Virus record (IMG/VR): IMGVR_UViG_3300025127_000071
Span: 1-45,954 of that record
DNA: 45,954 nt
From: a virus
Strand: one strand, 5' to 3'
Shown here: positions 34,577 to 42,389 of the stretch, one piece after another
Position numbering within the stretch: the first letter of the stretch is position 1
Layout: every line of letters begins with the position of its first letter
The notes under the pieces: model-generated
The model's input: the letters and a program-made list of their open reading frames with translations, nothing else
Told to the model about the DNA's origin: nothing
Database searches by the model: none
Position numbers and translations under genes: made by a program

Positions 34577-36982
34577 TTAAGCTTCTTGCTCGGGGGTAGA
34601 AATCATTTGTGATTCGCCACCCGTATCTTCTTCAAAGTCTATTGGTAATAAATTATTTTTTCTTTGATCTATCATTTTACTTTGTTGCGTACCTTCCATT
34701 TTTATACGTTTGTCTTTAGCAGATTCTCTTTGCTGTTCTTTTTTGCCCTGAGCTTCAGCTTGCAACTTAGCTAATTCCATATCAAACTGATGTTGCATTT
34801 GCATTTTTTGCTGATCTAACTGCGCTTGAACTTGCATTTTTTGAATCTCCATTTGAGTTCTAGATTGTTCATATTGAACTTTAGACCCACTAATAGCTTC
34901 TTGCTTTTGAACCTCGTTCATAGCTATTTTTTCATTAGCCTCAGCCTGAGACTCTGCTTGAGCTCGAATATTGGCCTGAGCATTTTCTTGGTCTTGAAGT
35001 GCTTTTTGTTTGCGCTTAACTTTTAATAATTGATTAGCTAGTTTTAAGTTTTTTATTTGTCTTAAATCTATAGCATCTTCAAGATCAATACCTCCTTGCT
35101 GCAATGCAACTTGTATATTTGCCTCAAGTTGAGCTTTTTCTTCTTCGTCAGGTTCTAGTTCTAAAAATATACCAAAATCATGTAAGTTAAGATTAACTAT
35201 TTCTTTTAATGTATTTACATTGTAAGTACTTATAGAATTAGTTAAAGATTCAGCAGTAAGAGGAAACTCTAAAGCATCACCAATTTTTAAAGCTATATTT
35301 TCAGCAATTCTAAGAGTTAAATAAGAAGAAGACTGCTTAATGTGCCGTGTAGCTACGTTAGAAGCATTAGCAGCCATTTTTTGTAAACCTACTAAAGTAT
35401 TTTTATCTGGCGTACTACCATCTCTAGCTTCATTAAGTCCGGTTACATCTCGTATCATTTGTAGGTAATATTGATATGTGTTTATAAGACTTTGTATTTT
35501 GCCTTGACCAGAGCTAGAATTTAACTCTTGTATTGGAACTTTGCCAGGATTCATTTCACCGTCTTGAGTTAACGATCTACCTACAATAGAACCTGTTTGA
35601 AAATACATGTTTAAAGCTTCAGCTGGGTTGTAATTAGTGCCATTACCAAGATCAACTTCTGCTAATCCGTCCATGTCTAAATAAACACCATCTGGTACTA
35701 TTCTTGACATTACTTGCTGTAGTTTTAAATGAGTTATCTGAATCATATCAGCAAAACCAATACATTTGCTTACTAAGCTTTCAATTCTACCTTTGTACAT
35801 CCTAGGTGCACAAATAGCGTAATTCATTTTTACTTTAGTAGTATCAGCATAAGGTCTTGACATGTTTTCAGCTAATTCCCATTTAAGCATTGTGTCTGTG
35901 CCTAATACTTTAGCGCCGTGATATAATACTTCTATAGATCTTGATACTCTCTCAAAGTTATCATTTTCAGGTGGATTAAAAGTATCGTCTTTTTCAATAG
36001 CTTTCATCAAACCTTGATCTGTTTGTTTTATTTTAAAAACTTGATTGTGATAAGTTTTATAATCAAAATATAAAACTTGAACCGTGTTTTCATCATATCC
36101 ACCCCAACCTGTTATATACTGTCTATTACCAGGCATTTTTTGTATACGTTCTAATTCTTCTTTAGATATATTAGGAAACTCTTTTTTAAGTTCTGGTATT
36201 GTTATAGATTTTATTTCACCTACGTAATATATATCTTCAAAATTAGGATCTTCAGTATACGAATAAACCATGTAAGCAGGATCTACATAATCAATAGTAA
36301 CACCATTAGCCGTGTTGAAACTTGTTTTAGCAGCAGCAATACCACATACTGTTAAGTCCATATTCAAGCGGCGCTTAACAAGTTCATATTTGTTTTGAGC
36401 TAAAACAGATGATATAGCTTCTTCTTCTGCTATTTCTATACTTTGCTTATATGACAATTGCATGTGAAGCTCTAACTCTTCTTCATTACTAGGCAACAAC
36501 TCTGGATTTAAAGTTTGATATAAATCTATTCCAAGAGTTTGCTTTAGGTTATCTAAGTAGTCTTGAGCTAGCATGTCTTCATATATTTTAGAAGCATACT
36601 CAGTTCTTTTCTTTATAGACTCAGGATCTTGAGCATAAGCTTTTACGTCATAAGAACTTGCCGATATTCCATTTACTACAATATCTACGAACTTAGATAA
36701 AATAGGTACTGGTTTCCAGTCTAAATTAAGATAAGACAAATCACCATTTATAGATAACTCATCTTTGTATTTTTGAACAGGTTGCTCACCTCTAGCGTAT
36801 AATCTAAGAGTATTAAAGTTATTCCAGTTAGTTAAATAAGTGTTACCGTTCATTCTACCAGATCTGAACCACTCATACTCAATAGCCATAGCTACTTGAC
36901 TGCCATATTCTCGACTTGCCTTTTCGGCATCGCTAACTACTTGGCTTGGAAAAGCACTATTTGAATTAGTGTATATATTCAT
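34577..36982 (-). CDS. Portal protein (crAss-like)
   Basis: An 801-residue protein directly after terL (no gap). The segment NNFNTLRLYARGEQPVQKYK (about 54-73), LSYLNLDWKPVPILSKFVDI (about 82-101) and VVNGISASSYDVKAYAQD are signature strings of crAss-like/marine Bacteroidota portals. The stem and wing region is followed by a C-terminal Gln/Lys/Glu coiled coil (about 640-770; MEIQKMQVQAQLDQQKMQMQ), which fits a long barrel. The portal is the ring through which DNA is packaged and exits. Length is somewhat larger than the about 500-700 residues of simple portals. The final segment (NLLPIDFEEDTGGE) is acidic. Confidence 0.93.
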   Translation of the reverse strand: MNIYTNSNSAFPSQVVSDAEKASREYGSQVAMAIEYEWFRSGRMNGNTYLTNWNNFNTLRLYARGEQPVQKYKDELSINGDLSYLNLDWKPVPILSKFVDIVVNGISASSYDVKAYAQDPESIKKRTEYASKIYEDMLAQDYLDNLKQTLGIDLYQTLNPELLPSNEEELELHMQLSYKQSIEIAEEEAISSVLAQNKYELVKRRLNMDLTVCGIAAAKTSFNTANGVTIDYVDPAYMVYSYTEDPNFEDIYYVGEIKSITIPELKKEFPNISKEELERIQKMPGNRQYITGWGGYDENTVQVLYFDYKTYHNQVFKIKQTDQGLMKAIEKDDTFNPPENDNFERVSRSIEVLYHGAKVLGTDTMLKWELAENMSRPYADTTKVKMNYAICAPRMYKGRIESLVSKCIGFADMIQITHLKLQQVMSRIVPDGVYLDMDGLAEVDLGNGTNYNPAEALNMYFQTGSIVGRSLTQDGEMNPGKVPIQELNSSSGQGKIQSLINTYQYYLQMIRDVTGLNEARDGSTPDKNTLVGLQKMAANASNVATRHIKQSSSYLTLRIAENIALKIGDALEFPLTAESLTNSISTYNVNTLKEIVNLNLHDFGIFLELEPDEEEKAQLEANIQVALQQGGIDLEDAIDLRQIKNLKLANQLLKVKRKQKALQDQENAQANIRAQAESQAEANEKIAMNEVQKQEAISGSKVQYEQSRTQMEIQKMQVQAQLDQQKMQMQHQFDMELAKLQAEAQGKKEQQRESAKDKRIKMEGTQQSKMIDQRKNNLLPIDFEEDTGGESQMISTPEQEA

Positions 36983-39193
36983 TTAACTTATTATTTTTGA
37001 TGTAGTTCCCCTATTGTCGTATTTTTTAATTCCTAAATCAACAGGTTGTAATTTTGTTTTATTTACTGGCGAATATCTATGCTTGTTGCAAGCCATTAAA
37101 GCTAAGCCAGAGCTAATAGAAGCATCATGCTTAGTTCTATTATTGATATTGAACTTTGCCCAGTCTTCTAAAGTTCTTTGAAAATACACATCTCCATATC
37201 CAGTTTCTTTTAAACCTACAAAATGTTCTATATATGTTTCTATTGCAGAGGCATGAGCTTGTTTAATATCTTCACTTGAATTTGGTATTCCTCCTAGTTC
37301 TCTTTCTGTTACTGATAACTTGTTATATTTTTTATCAGGTCTATTCATTGAAAAGCCTCTATAACCTCTTCTTTTAAAATAATATAAAATTCTAGGTTTA
37401 TTGTTTTCAATAAGTATAGGCATACCATAAAAAACGCAAGCCATTAAAACATCTTCAAAAAATATCTCAGCTGTTTGAGGTCTAGCTATATATTCTAAAA
37501 AAAAGTGATTAACAGGAGCGTCTTCCATAGAAAACTTAGTTAAACCGTGTAAAGAACCTTTAGAACCTCTTTTATCTACTGTACCCGATATGTCATAAGG
37601 ATCACATCCAAAAGCTCCCACGTGATCATTACCAGGATAATTTCTTCCATTTTTAGTATATCTTTTATTTTGCAAATTTATAGGTGGTACCCACGTTACT
37701 AAAAACCTACCATCATTATTAGGTATAAAAATAACGTTAGTGTCTTTTTCACCGTTTTGCCATTGAAAAGAACCTTTTGTTACATTAATAGAATTTTTAA
37801 GATCTTCATTAAAATCTATTTGCTCATAAATTTTAGTTAAATTAAATAAAGACTCTTTTGATTCATCTCTAAAAGCGTGTTTGGTTGTTCTTGGAAACTG
37901 TCTATAAAATTCATTTAAAGCGTCTTGATCTTGCTTTAAGCCAGCTACTTCATTTTCCCAATACTCTATAACACCTTGCTCAATTGTTTCGCCTTGCGGT
38001 CCATTAGTTTCTTTACTTGGGGTGTTGAATACAGGTAAGCCATAAGAATCGATGTATCCTTCGTAATTCCATTCCATAGGTATGAACAAGCTATATAATC
38101 CAGAGCGAGTTTGTCCATTTGCATTTCTTTGAGTAACGTCTGAGTCATTATATAGTTTTTTAAAGTTATCGCCTCCTTTATCCAATGAGTTGCTAGTTGA
38201 ACCCATCATGCATTTGCCTATAACTCTACTACCTAATCGTAAACACGTTTTCGTAACGCGCCAGTTGTTGAGTATGTTTGTCGGGCGTTCCCATTTGCCG
38301 CTCTCATCGTGGACAAGGAGTTTGAGTTTCTCACCGTCGTACGAGTTGTCGCCTGTGTTTTTCCAGTCGATCGTAGTGTCGAGGCCATCGATTTCTTGAA
38401 GTTGTTGGTTTGTTTCAAGCTTCTTGCGGGTAAATTTACTCGCTGGTACTCTGTACGCGAGCTCTGTCTTTGGCCTGTCCATACCGTCCTGTATCGGTTT
38501 GAAAAAGAACGGGTAATTAACGGATATTGGTACCACCTTATCAGTGAACATCTTCTTGGCGTCAGGGCCAGATTTTGATAATATCCCAAACCTAGAGTCG
38601 CTTGATATGGTCGCCATATTAACAGTCTCTCCTGATGCCATAAATGAAAATCCAGACCGTCGATTCTTGAGGTAGCACATACCATAGGATCTATAATCGG
38701 CCTTACAAGCTTCCCAGAATATGTAGAATAATCGGTTTGATTCGCGGAAGTCAGGTTTACCGACATCAATTTTACTCCACTGCAAGTACATATAGTGAGT
38801 ACCAGTAATGTAAGTAGCCACATTCTTATTATAGAACCAAAAGCCTTGTTCTCTTTTATTAAACTCATTATCGATGTAATCATACCATTGTTCTTTAAAG
38901 TCTAATGGGTATTGCTCCCAATCAAATACAGACTTTATCTTACTCAATACTTTAGGATACTCAGAATATTCCCATGTGTTTGAATCAAATTTTTCTACGT
39001 TAAACTTTTCAGGTAAAGCTATTTTTAAATTTTGTATTTCATATACTTCACCTATTCTACCTGTTTTAGATATAACAACCATGTCATGTTCCCTGTTATA
39101 TCCATAATCCCACTTTTTATACCTATTAGTTCTTTTTAAAACTTTAGGTTTTACGTGATCTTTTAAAACCTTATATAAACTTTGCTCGTACAT
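36983..39193 (-). CDS. terL: Terminase large subunit
   Basis: A 736-residue DNA-packaging motor. Features: FWFYNKNVATYITGTHYMYL (about 113-132), a degenerate Walker A LKNRRSGFSFMASG (about 174-187, with RRSGFS in place of GxGKS, as in crAss-like terminases), Walker B LLVHDES (about 293-299), a motif III-like CMMGSTSNSLDKGG, then a nuclease domain with GAFGCDPYDISG (about 527-538) and IENNKP (about 595). Its start overlaps the preceding small gene by one base. The ATPase part is encoded by an unusually GC-rich stretch (about 38150-38800) compared with the rest; see findings. Confidence 0.95.
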   Translation of the reverse strand: MYEQSLYKVLKDHVKPKVLKRTNRYKKWDYGYNREHDMVVISKTGRIGEVYEIQNLKIALPEKFNVEKFDSNTWEYSEYPKVLSKIKSVFDWEQYPLDFKEQWYDYIDNEFNKREQGFWFYNKNVATYITGTHYMYLQWSKIDVGKPDFRESNRLFYIFWEACKADYRSYGMCYLKNRRSGFSFMASGETVNMATISSDSRFGILSKSGPDAKKMFTDKVVPISVNYPFFFKPIQDGMDRPKTELAYRVPASKFTRKKLETNQQLQEIDGLDTTIDWKNTGDNSYDGEKLKLLVHDESGKWERPTNILNNWRVTKTCLRLGSRVIGKCMMGSTSNSLDKGGDNFKKLYNDSDVTQRNANGQTRSGLYSLFIPMEWNYEGYIDSYGLPVFNTPSKETNGPQGETIEQGVIEYWENEVAGLKQDQDALNEFYRQFPRTTKHAFRDESKESLFNLTKIYEQIDFNEDLKNSINVTKGSFQWQNGEKDTNVIFIPNNDGRFLVTWVPPINLQNKRYTKNGRNYPGNDHVGAFGCDPYDISGTVDKRGSKGSLHGLTKFSMEDAPVNHFFLEYIARPQTAEIFFEDVLMACVFYGMPILIENNKPRILYYFKRRGYRGFSMNRPDKKYNKLSVTERELGGIPNSSEDIKQAHASAIETYIEHFVGLKETGYGDVYFQRTLEDWAKFNINNRTKHDASISSGLALMACNKHRYSPVNKTKLQPVDLGIKKYDNRGTTSKIIS
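38150..38800. other. GC-rich block inside terL
   Basis: By direct line counts this part of terL runs at about 40-55 % G+C (up to 33 of 60 bases at 38281-38340), against roughly 20-35 % on the lines on either side. It covers residues about 130-350, the ATPase core. The reading frame is intact across both edges. Confidence 0.75.
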
Positions 39194-39465
39194 TATGATG
39201 ATCTACCTTCTGCAAAACCTTTAAAAACTCTTGTGTTTTCTTCTTTAGGTTTTTCGTTTAATAAGTTTTCTTCCTCTTCAATGCGATTAAGTATTTCAAA
39301 GGCGTCGAATATAGCTAGTTTTTTTGTAGCTGCAGCGTTTTTAAGTCTGTCAGCAGCTAAATCATCATCTGATTCAACTATAGCTTCTTTAGCGACTTTG
39401 ATTAACTCTTCAACTGCTCGTTGCCCAGCTTGGATTATATTCTTCTTCGTTTCCTTGGTATTCAT
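39193..39465 (-). CDS. Small helical protein upstream of terL (90 aa), possible small terminase
   Basis: All-helical, charged: ERAVEELIKVAKEA-like stretch (QRAVEELIKVAKEAIVESDD, residues 15-34), then AATKKLAIFDAFEILNRIEE (45-64) and a Lys/Glu-rich end. It overlaps the tandem GroES-like gene by 56 bases and terL by one (TAATG). Coupling to terL and a short helical, oligomerisation-type sequence suggest a terminase small subunit or packaging accessory, but no helix-turn-helix is clear. Function unproven. Confidence 0.55.
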   Translation of the reverse strand: MNTKETKKNIIQAGQRAVEELIKVAKEAIVESDDDLAADRLKNAAATKKLAIFDAFEILNRIEEEENLLNEKPKEENTRVFKGFAEGRSS

Positions 39466-40015
39466 ACTTAATTACAATATCATTAGATTTCATACAATAA
39501 AGTCTTTTTCCTTCGACTAAAAACTCCCATTCACTATTAGGCGTGTAGCCAACTACATCTCCTGGGTTTATTTCTAGCGCTTCTAACGACTTATTGCCAT
39601 ATTTTAATATACCAACAAGACTGCGTTCTTTATTAAGCGTTAGAGAATCATTACTTTTTATAGGCGTTATAAAACATCTGTCACCAAAAGTTTTCCAACC
39701 TTTTTTATTTTTATATAAATAAACCTGGTCAAGGCTACAAAAATATAAATCATTTTCAAAATAAGATCTGCTTTTCTTTTTTTTACCTTTCATGTCGTAA
39801 AAGGTTCTAAAAATATTCTGGTGTATAACTACTATATCACCTTTTTTAATGCCGGATTTAAAAGCTATTGGTGTTTCAACAACTTCAGCTAAACGGTTTA
39901 CAAATTTCCAGTTTTCAATTTTAGTATTGACAACTACATTTCTACCTGCTATTTTAACTGTGTTTGTGTATTTATCACCTACAGGCTTTACGATGAAATC
40001 GTATAAGCTTTTCAT
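39410..40015 (-). CDS. Tandem GroES-like (Cpn10-like) protein, two domains (201 aa)
   Basis: Two successive GroES-like halves are visible. Half two (about 105-184): GDRCFITPI, SLVGILKYG, LEINPGDVVGYTPNSEWEF and RLYCMKSNDIVI align with the GroES sequence order (GDRVLVKP, GEVVAVG, VKVGDKVLF, xEYLIMRESDIL). Half one (about 1-104): FIVKPVGDKY, an AGRNVVVNT loop where GroES has GGIVL, RLAEVVETP, IKKGDIVVIHQ, FENDLYFCSLDQVYLY. Ordinary GroES is about 97 aa, so 201 aa is a double unit, as in plastid Cpn20. The gene sits next to terL. The mobile loop of half two is short, so GroEL binding may be via half one. I infer a phage co-chaperonin or a virion/assembly factor derived from one. The similarity is by pattern, not alignment. 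Confidence 0.7.
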   Translation of the reverse strand: MKSLYDFIVKPVGDKYTNTVKIAGRNVVVNTKIENWKFVNRLAEVVETPIAFKSGIKKGDIVVIHQNIFRTFYDMKGKKKKSRSYFENDLYFCSLDQVYLYKNKKGWKTFGDRCFITPIKSNDSLTLNKERSLVGILKYGNKSLEALEINPGDVVGYTPNSEWEFLVEGKRLYCMKSNDIVIKYEYQGNEEEYNPSWATSS

Positions 40016-40242
40016 TAATATTCTAAATCATATTCAACAGATACAGCCATGTTAGAATTAAATTTCTTCCACGGCAGTACCTCATTGTTTTTCTTTATAT
40101 GAATATTATAAGACCCATCAGTTTCACTGAATAAAATATAAGCTATTTCATGACCTCCATAAACTTGTTGACCTACAGAATAATGCATAGCATCGTTTTT
40201 ATAATCAGAACCTATACTGATTTTTCTTATAACTGAATCCAT
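40015..40242 (-). CDS. Small hypothetical protein (75 aa)
   Basis: Start and stop are coupled to its neighbours by 1-base overlaps. The sequence looks like a small beta-rich domain (MHYSVGQQVYGGHEIAYILF; SYNIHIKKNNEVLPWKKF). It has no catalytic motif or membrane segment. Family not recognised. Confidence 0.65.
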   Translation of the reverse strand: MDSVIRKISIGSDYKNDAMHYSVGQQVYGGHEIAYILFSETDGSYNIHIKKNNEVLPWKKFNSNMAVSVEYDLEY

Positions 40243-40475
40243 TATGCTTCTTCGGTTATTTCTGTATACTCACCTGTTTCTAAATCAATAGAAATTTTTC
40301 CATAAGCTTTTTCTAAGGCTTTCTTTTCTGTAGATAATTTTTCGTTCACCTCTGCAACCTTATGTAATAAAGCGTGCTTTTGTGTTTCTACAACTCCTAT
40401 TTCTGATACTAAAGAGTCTAATTCTTTTTTAATAGAAGTTACAGTTTCTAATTCTTCTTGTTTAATTTTTGCCAT
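40242..40475 (-). CDS. Coiled-coil protein (77 aa)
   Basis: Heptad-like helix through most of the length (ELDSLVSEIGVVETQKHALL; NEKLSTEKKALEKAYGKI), then a short DLETGEYTEI tail. Small coiled-coil proteins with this tail are common in phage genomes; their role is not known to me. It starts a transcriptional-looking unit: 51 bases of A/T-rich non-coding sequence precede it, with the leader TTAAATTAAATTAAATC before the ATG. Confidence 0.65.
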   Translation of the reverse strand: MAKIKQEELETVTSIKKELDSLVSEIGVVETQKHALLHKVAEVNEKLSTEKKALEKAYGKISIDLETGEYTEITEEA

Positions 40476-40526
40476 TTGATTTAATTTAATTTAATTATTA
40501 TATTTATATAGTTACTTGTATATAAG

Positions 40527-41078
40527 TTATTTACCTGCTAATAGCAGTGTCGCCGTTGTTCCAGTAGCCATTACGTAATCTACAGGCACAGGAAACCAAG
40601 CTCCTTGCGGAGGTGCCGCAAAAGAAATTGCGTCTAATATAGTTGGTAATCCTGGAGCTGCTACAACTCTAAATATAGCATTATCATCACCACCGTCTAC
40701 TCTTATTAAATCTCCGTTAACATATCCAGCTCCAGCAGCATTTACAACAATAGTGTTTATAACACCATTTATTTGAGTTATATCTACTGTTAAATTTCCA
40801 TCTCCGTTTCCAGATACTACTGTGGTTGTTCTTCCAGTATCATTTCCATATCCCGAACCTGAAGATCCAGCGTATCCGGGTGATACAAGTTTAGTTATAG
40901 TACTTGCCCCTACAACTCCAGCGGGAATTGCTGAAAGATTTCCTGCACCGCCAATATATATTAATGAACCACCTAAAAAGCTAGCGCTACTAGGAGTATC
41001 ACTTACAAACCCGTTTAAAGCATCAATTGATTTTATGTCAGTTGTTATAAAATCAGGCTGATTTCCGTATTGTCCCAT
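40527..41078 (-). CDS. Gly/Thr-rich beta structural protein (183 aa)
   Basis: Sequence is rich in Gly, Thr, Val and Ser with repeated strand-turn patterns (AGAGYVNGDLIRVDGGDDNA; GAGNLSAIPAGVV). The motif YVNGDLIxVxGG is common in phage virion decoration and fibre-like proteins. No cysteine, no membrane helix. The gene lies in the head cluster just before the small genes and terminase, so a capsid decoration or head fibre role is the best inference. Confidence 0.6.
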   Translation of the reverse strand: MGQYGNQPDFITTDIKSIDALNGFVSDTPSSASFLGGSLIYIGGAGNLSAIPAGVVGASTITKLVSPGYAGSSGSGYGNDTGRTTTVVSGNGDGNLTVDITQINGVINTIVVNAAGAGYVNGDLIRVDGGDDNAIFRVVAAPGLPTILDAISFAAPPQGAWFPVPVDYVMATGTTATLLLAGK

Positions 41079-41080
41079 GT

Positions 41081-41479
41081 TTATTTATTTTTTATAATTT
41101 GTTTTGTTTTCTCCCAGCTACGACCTACAAAGTATGCGCCATATACTGTTACTAATAATGTTTGAAATATTGGTATATACTCTTCTGCTATTTTAAACTG
41201 ACCTATGTTGCCATCAAAAAAAGCACAAGCCGTAAATATTACAGTTAAGTATATTAATACTAAAGGTCTTATATTTTTAGATAGTTTACTATCCGAAGCC
41301 ATATCAGCAGCCCATCGAGCACTTACTTGCTCTTGAGCTTCAGTGTCTGCTTTTTCTAATATTTCTGTTATTAATCTTTGTGCTTCTAGCTTTTCTTCTT
41401 TAGTTGTTGTTAAATCATCTATAACTTGACCAACTTCTTTTATAACATTGCCAGTAAGCCATTGCCATAATTTTTTCAT
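41081..41479 (-). CDS. Holin, GTA 3TM family-like (132 aa)
   Basis: A charged helical N-terminal part (residues 1-65, including RWAADMASDSKLSKNIRPL, the characteristic junction of the GTA_holin_3TM family) is followed by hydrophobic helices at about 72-88 (PLVLIYLTVIFTACAFF) and 102-118 (IPIFQTLLVTVYGAYFV), with a basic tail. Family members are proposed to make lesions in the inner membrane. Unlike the classical arrangement there is no amidase beside it; the neighbour is a small zincin. The amidase lies about 32 kb away in the same strand direction. Confidence 0.8.
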   Translation of the reverse strand: MKKLWQWLTGNVIKEVGQVIDDLTTTKEEKLEAQRLITEILEKADTEAQEQVSARWAADMASDSKLSKNIRPLVLIYLTVIFTACAFFDGNIGQFKIAEEYIPIFQTLLVTVYGAYFVGRSWEKTKQIIKNK

Positions 41480-41790
41480 GCTTTATCGTATGCTTCGTTT
41501 TCCCAAGGCAGCTTCGCATTTCCTTCGTCCATCTTAGCTCTTGAGTATTTTTTACCTTTCCAATACACGTAATCATCATCGTAGTTGAGATCACCTCTTT
41601 TCATTTGATCTATATGTACCATTTCGTGTTTTACAACATCATCAAATTTTTCAACTGGTACATTTTTATTTATAATAATAGTTAAATTATTATTAGCTTT
41701 ACCCATAACATCATCTTCCATATCGACGTGATATATCGGAGTGCTAAATAGCTTTTTGTCGTATGGTGGATTGTTAAGTTTAAATGCCAT
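41476..41790 (-). CDS. Small zinc metallopeptidase-like protein (104 aa)
   Basis: HEMVH (H55, E56, H59) followed by IDQMKRGDL is a typical gluzincin/minigluzincin HExxH, with E97 or E99 (PWENEA) as possible third ligand, and TIIINKN before it matching the edge strand. The size is that of minimal zincins seen in phages. Substrate unknown: cell-wall peptide or protein processing are both possible. It overlaps the holin gene by 4 bases, so a lysis-associated role is suggested by context only. Confidence 0.75.
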   Translation of the reverse strand: MAFKLNNPPYDKKLFSTPIYHVDMEDDVMGKANNNLTIIINKNVPVEKFDDVVKHEMVHIDQMKRGDLNYDDDYVYWKGKKYSRAKMDEGNAKLPWENEAYDKA

Positions 41791-41791
41791 A

Positions 41792-41950
41792 TTAAAATTT
41801 TCTATAAGGAAACATTTTGTTTAAAGCTTCTTTTCGGCTTTCACAACCGCAAGGGATGTTTAGTCCCTTGCTCATTGTGTCTACCATTTTTTTGATACCA
41901 GTAGCTTTAGTGAACTTTTCTATGTCGTCTCCTAAACCTTTTGATCTCAT
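41792..41950 (-). CDS. Small conserved-type protein (52 aa)
   Basis: I choose the start at 41950 (MRSKGLGDDIEKFTKATGIK), 5 bases after the previous stop, rather than the in-frame ATG at 41974, which would overlap the upstream gene. The sequence contains GLGDxIEKxTKATGIKKxVD and a CGC motif (PCGCESRKE); I recognise the type from short phage proteins but not a function. The paired cysteines could bind a metal ion. Confidence 0.65.
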   Translation of the reverse strand: MRSKGLGDDIEKFTKATGIKKMVDTMSKGLNIPCGCESRKEALNKMFPYRKF

Positions 41951-41955
41951 AATTA

Positions 41956-42324
41956 TCAAAGTGCAAATGTGCAACTAGCAAACGGAGTGTAAACAGCTTC
42001 AGTTGTAATTTCAATACGACCTTGCTGTCCTGATTGCGCAGCTGGCACTTGTGCAGTTGTAAGAGGTGGTACTACTGTTGATACTACTCCTCCTGGATTT
42101 GCTACAATAGCTTTGTTGAAAGCCTCGTACATAGCATCTAGTCCTCCAGCTGGATCAGCAACAATGATAGTATACTTAGCTGTAGAACCTGGTGAGGTTA
42201 AACTAATTACTAATGTTGTGTCTGTGCCATCTGATGATGCTAGCATTCCACCTATTTTATCAATTGGAATTAACACTTCAGCTTCTCCAGCTGCTAGTGT
42301 TTCTACTTTTAAAAATTTTGCCAT
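41956..42324 (-). CDS. Small beta-type protein, possible virion protein (122 aa)
   Basis: Starts MAKFLKVETLAAGEAEVLIP and is made of alternating hydrophobic strands with Gly/Thr turns (DTTLVISLTSPGSTAKYTII), ending in AVYTPFASCTFAL. This looks like a compact beta sandwich of the kind found in decoration or minor structural proteins. There is no enzyme motif. Its leader carries the six-base tandem repeat described separately. Assignment is weak. Confidence 0.55.
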   Translation of the reverse strand: MAKFLKVETLAAGEAEVLIPIDKIGGMLASSDGTDTTLVISLTSPGSTAKYTIIVADPAGGLDAMYEAFNKAIVANPGGVVSTVVPPLTTAQVPAAQSGQQGRIEITTEAVYTPFASCTFAL

Positions 42325-42328
42325 TTTT

Positions 42329-42358
42329 GTTAGTGTTAGTGTTAGTGTTAGTGTTATT
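42329..42358. repeat. Six-base tandem repeat (GTTAGT)4 plus a degenerate copy
   Basis: Four perfect GTTAGT units and a fifth changed to GTTATT, read on the plus strand, located 5 bases upstream of the ATG at 42324. On the transcribed strand this is ACTAAC repeated, in the 5' untranslated leader. It is not part of any coding frame I can support. Confidence 0.9.
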
Positions 42359-42389
42359 TGTTTGGCTGGGTTTTACAGATCCCTACTGT

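Noticed and set aside
38233-38883. Long antisense and alternative-frame ORFs (up to 216 aa) inside terL
   Set aside because: They arise from the GC-rich patch, have no recognisable domain and are fully inside a securely identified terL frame.
41951-41974. Longer start (MHICTLII...) of the 52-aa gene
   Set aside because: It would overlap the upstream coding sequence by 19 bases, and the shorter start begins exactly where the conserved-looking sequence begins.
42329-42358. Telomere-like GTTAGT repeat as a phage genome end
   Set aside because: It is short, internal, sits in a gene leader and has no terminal structure or inverted repeat near it.
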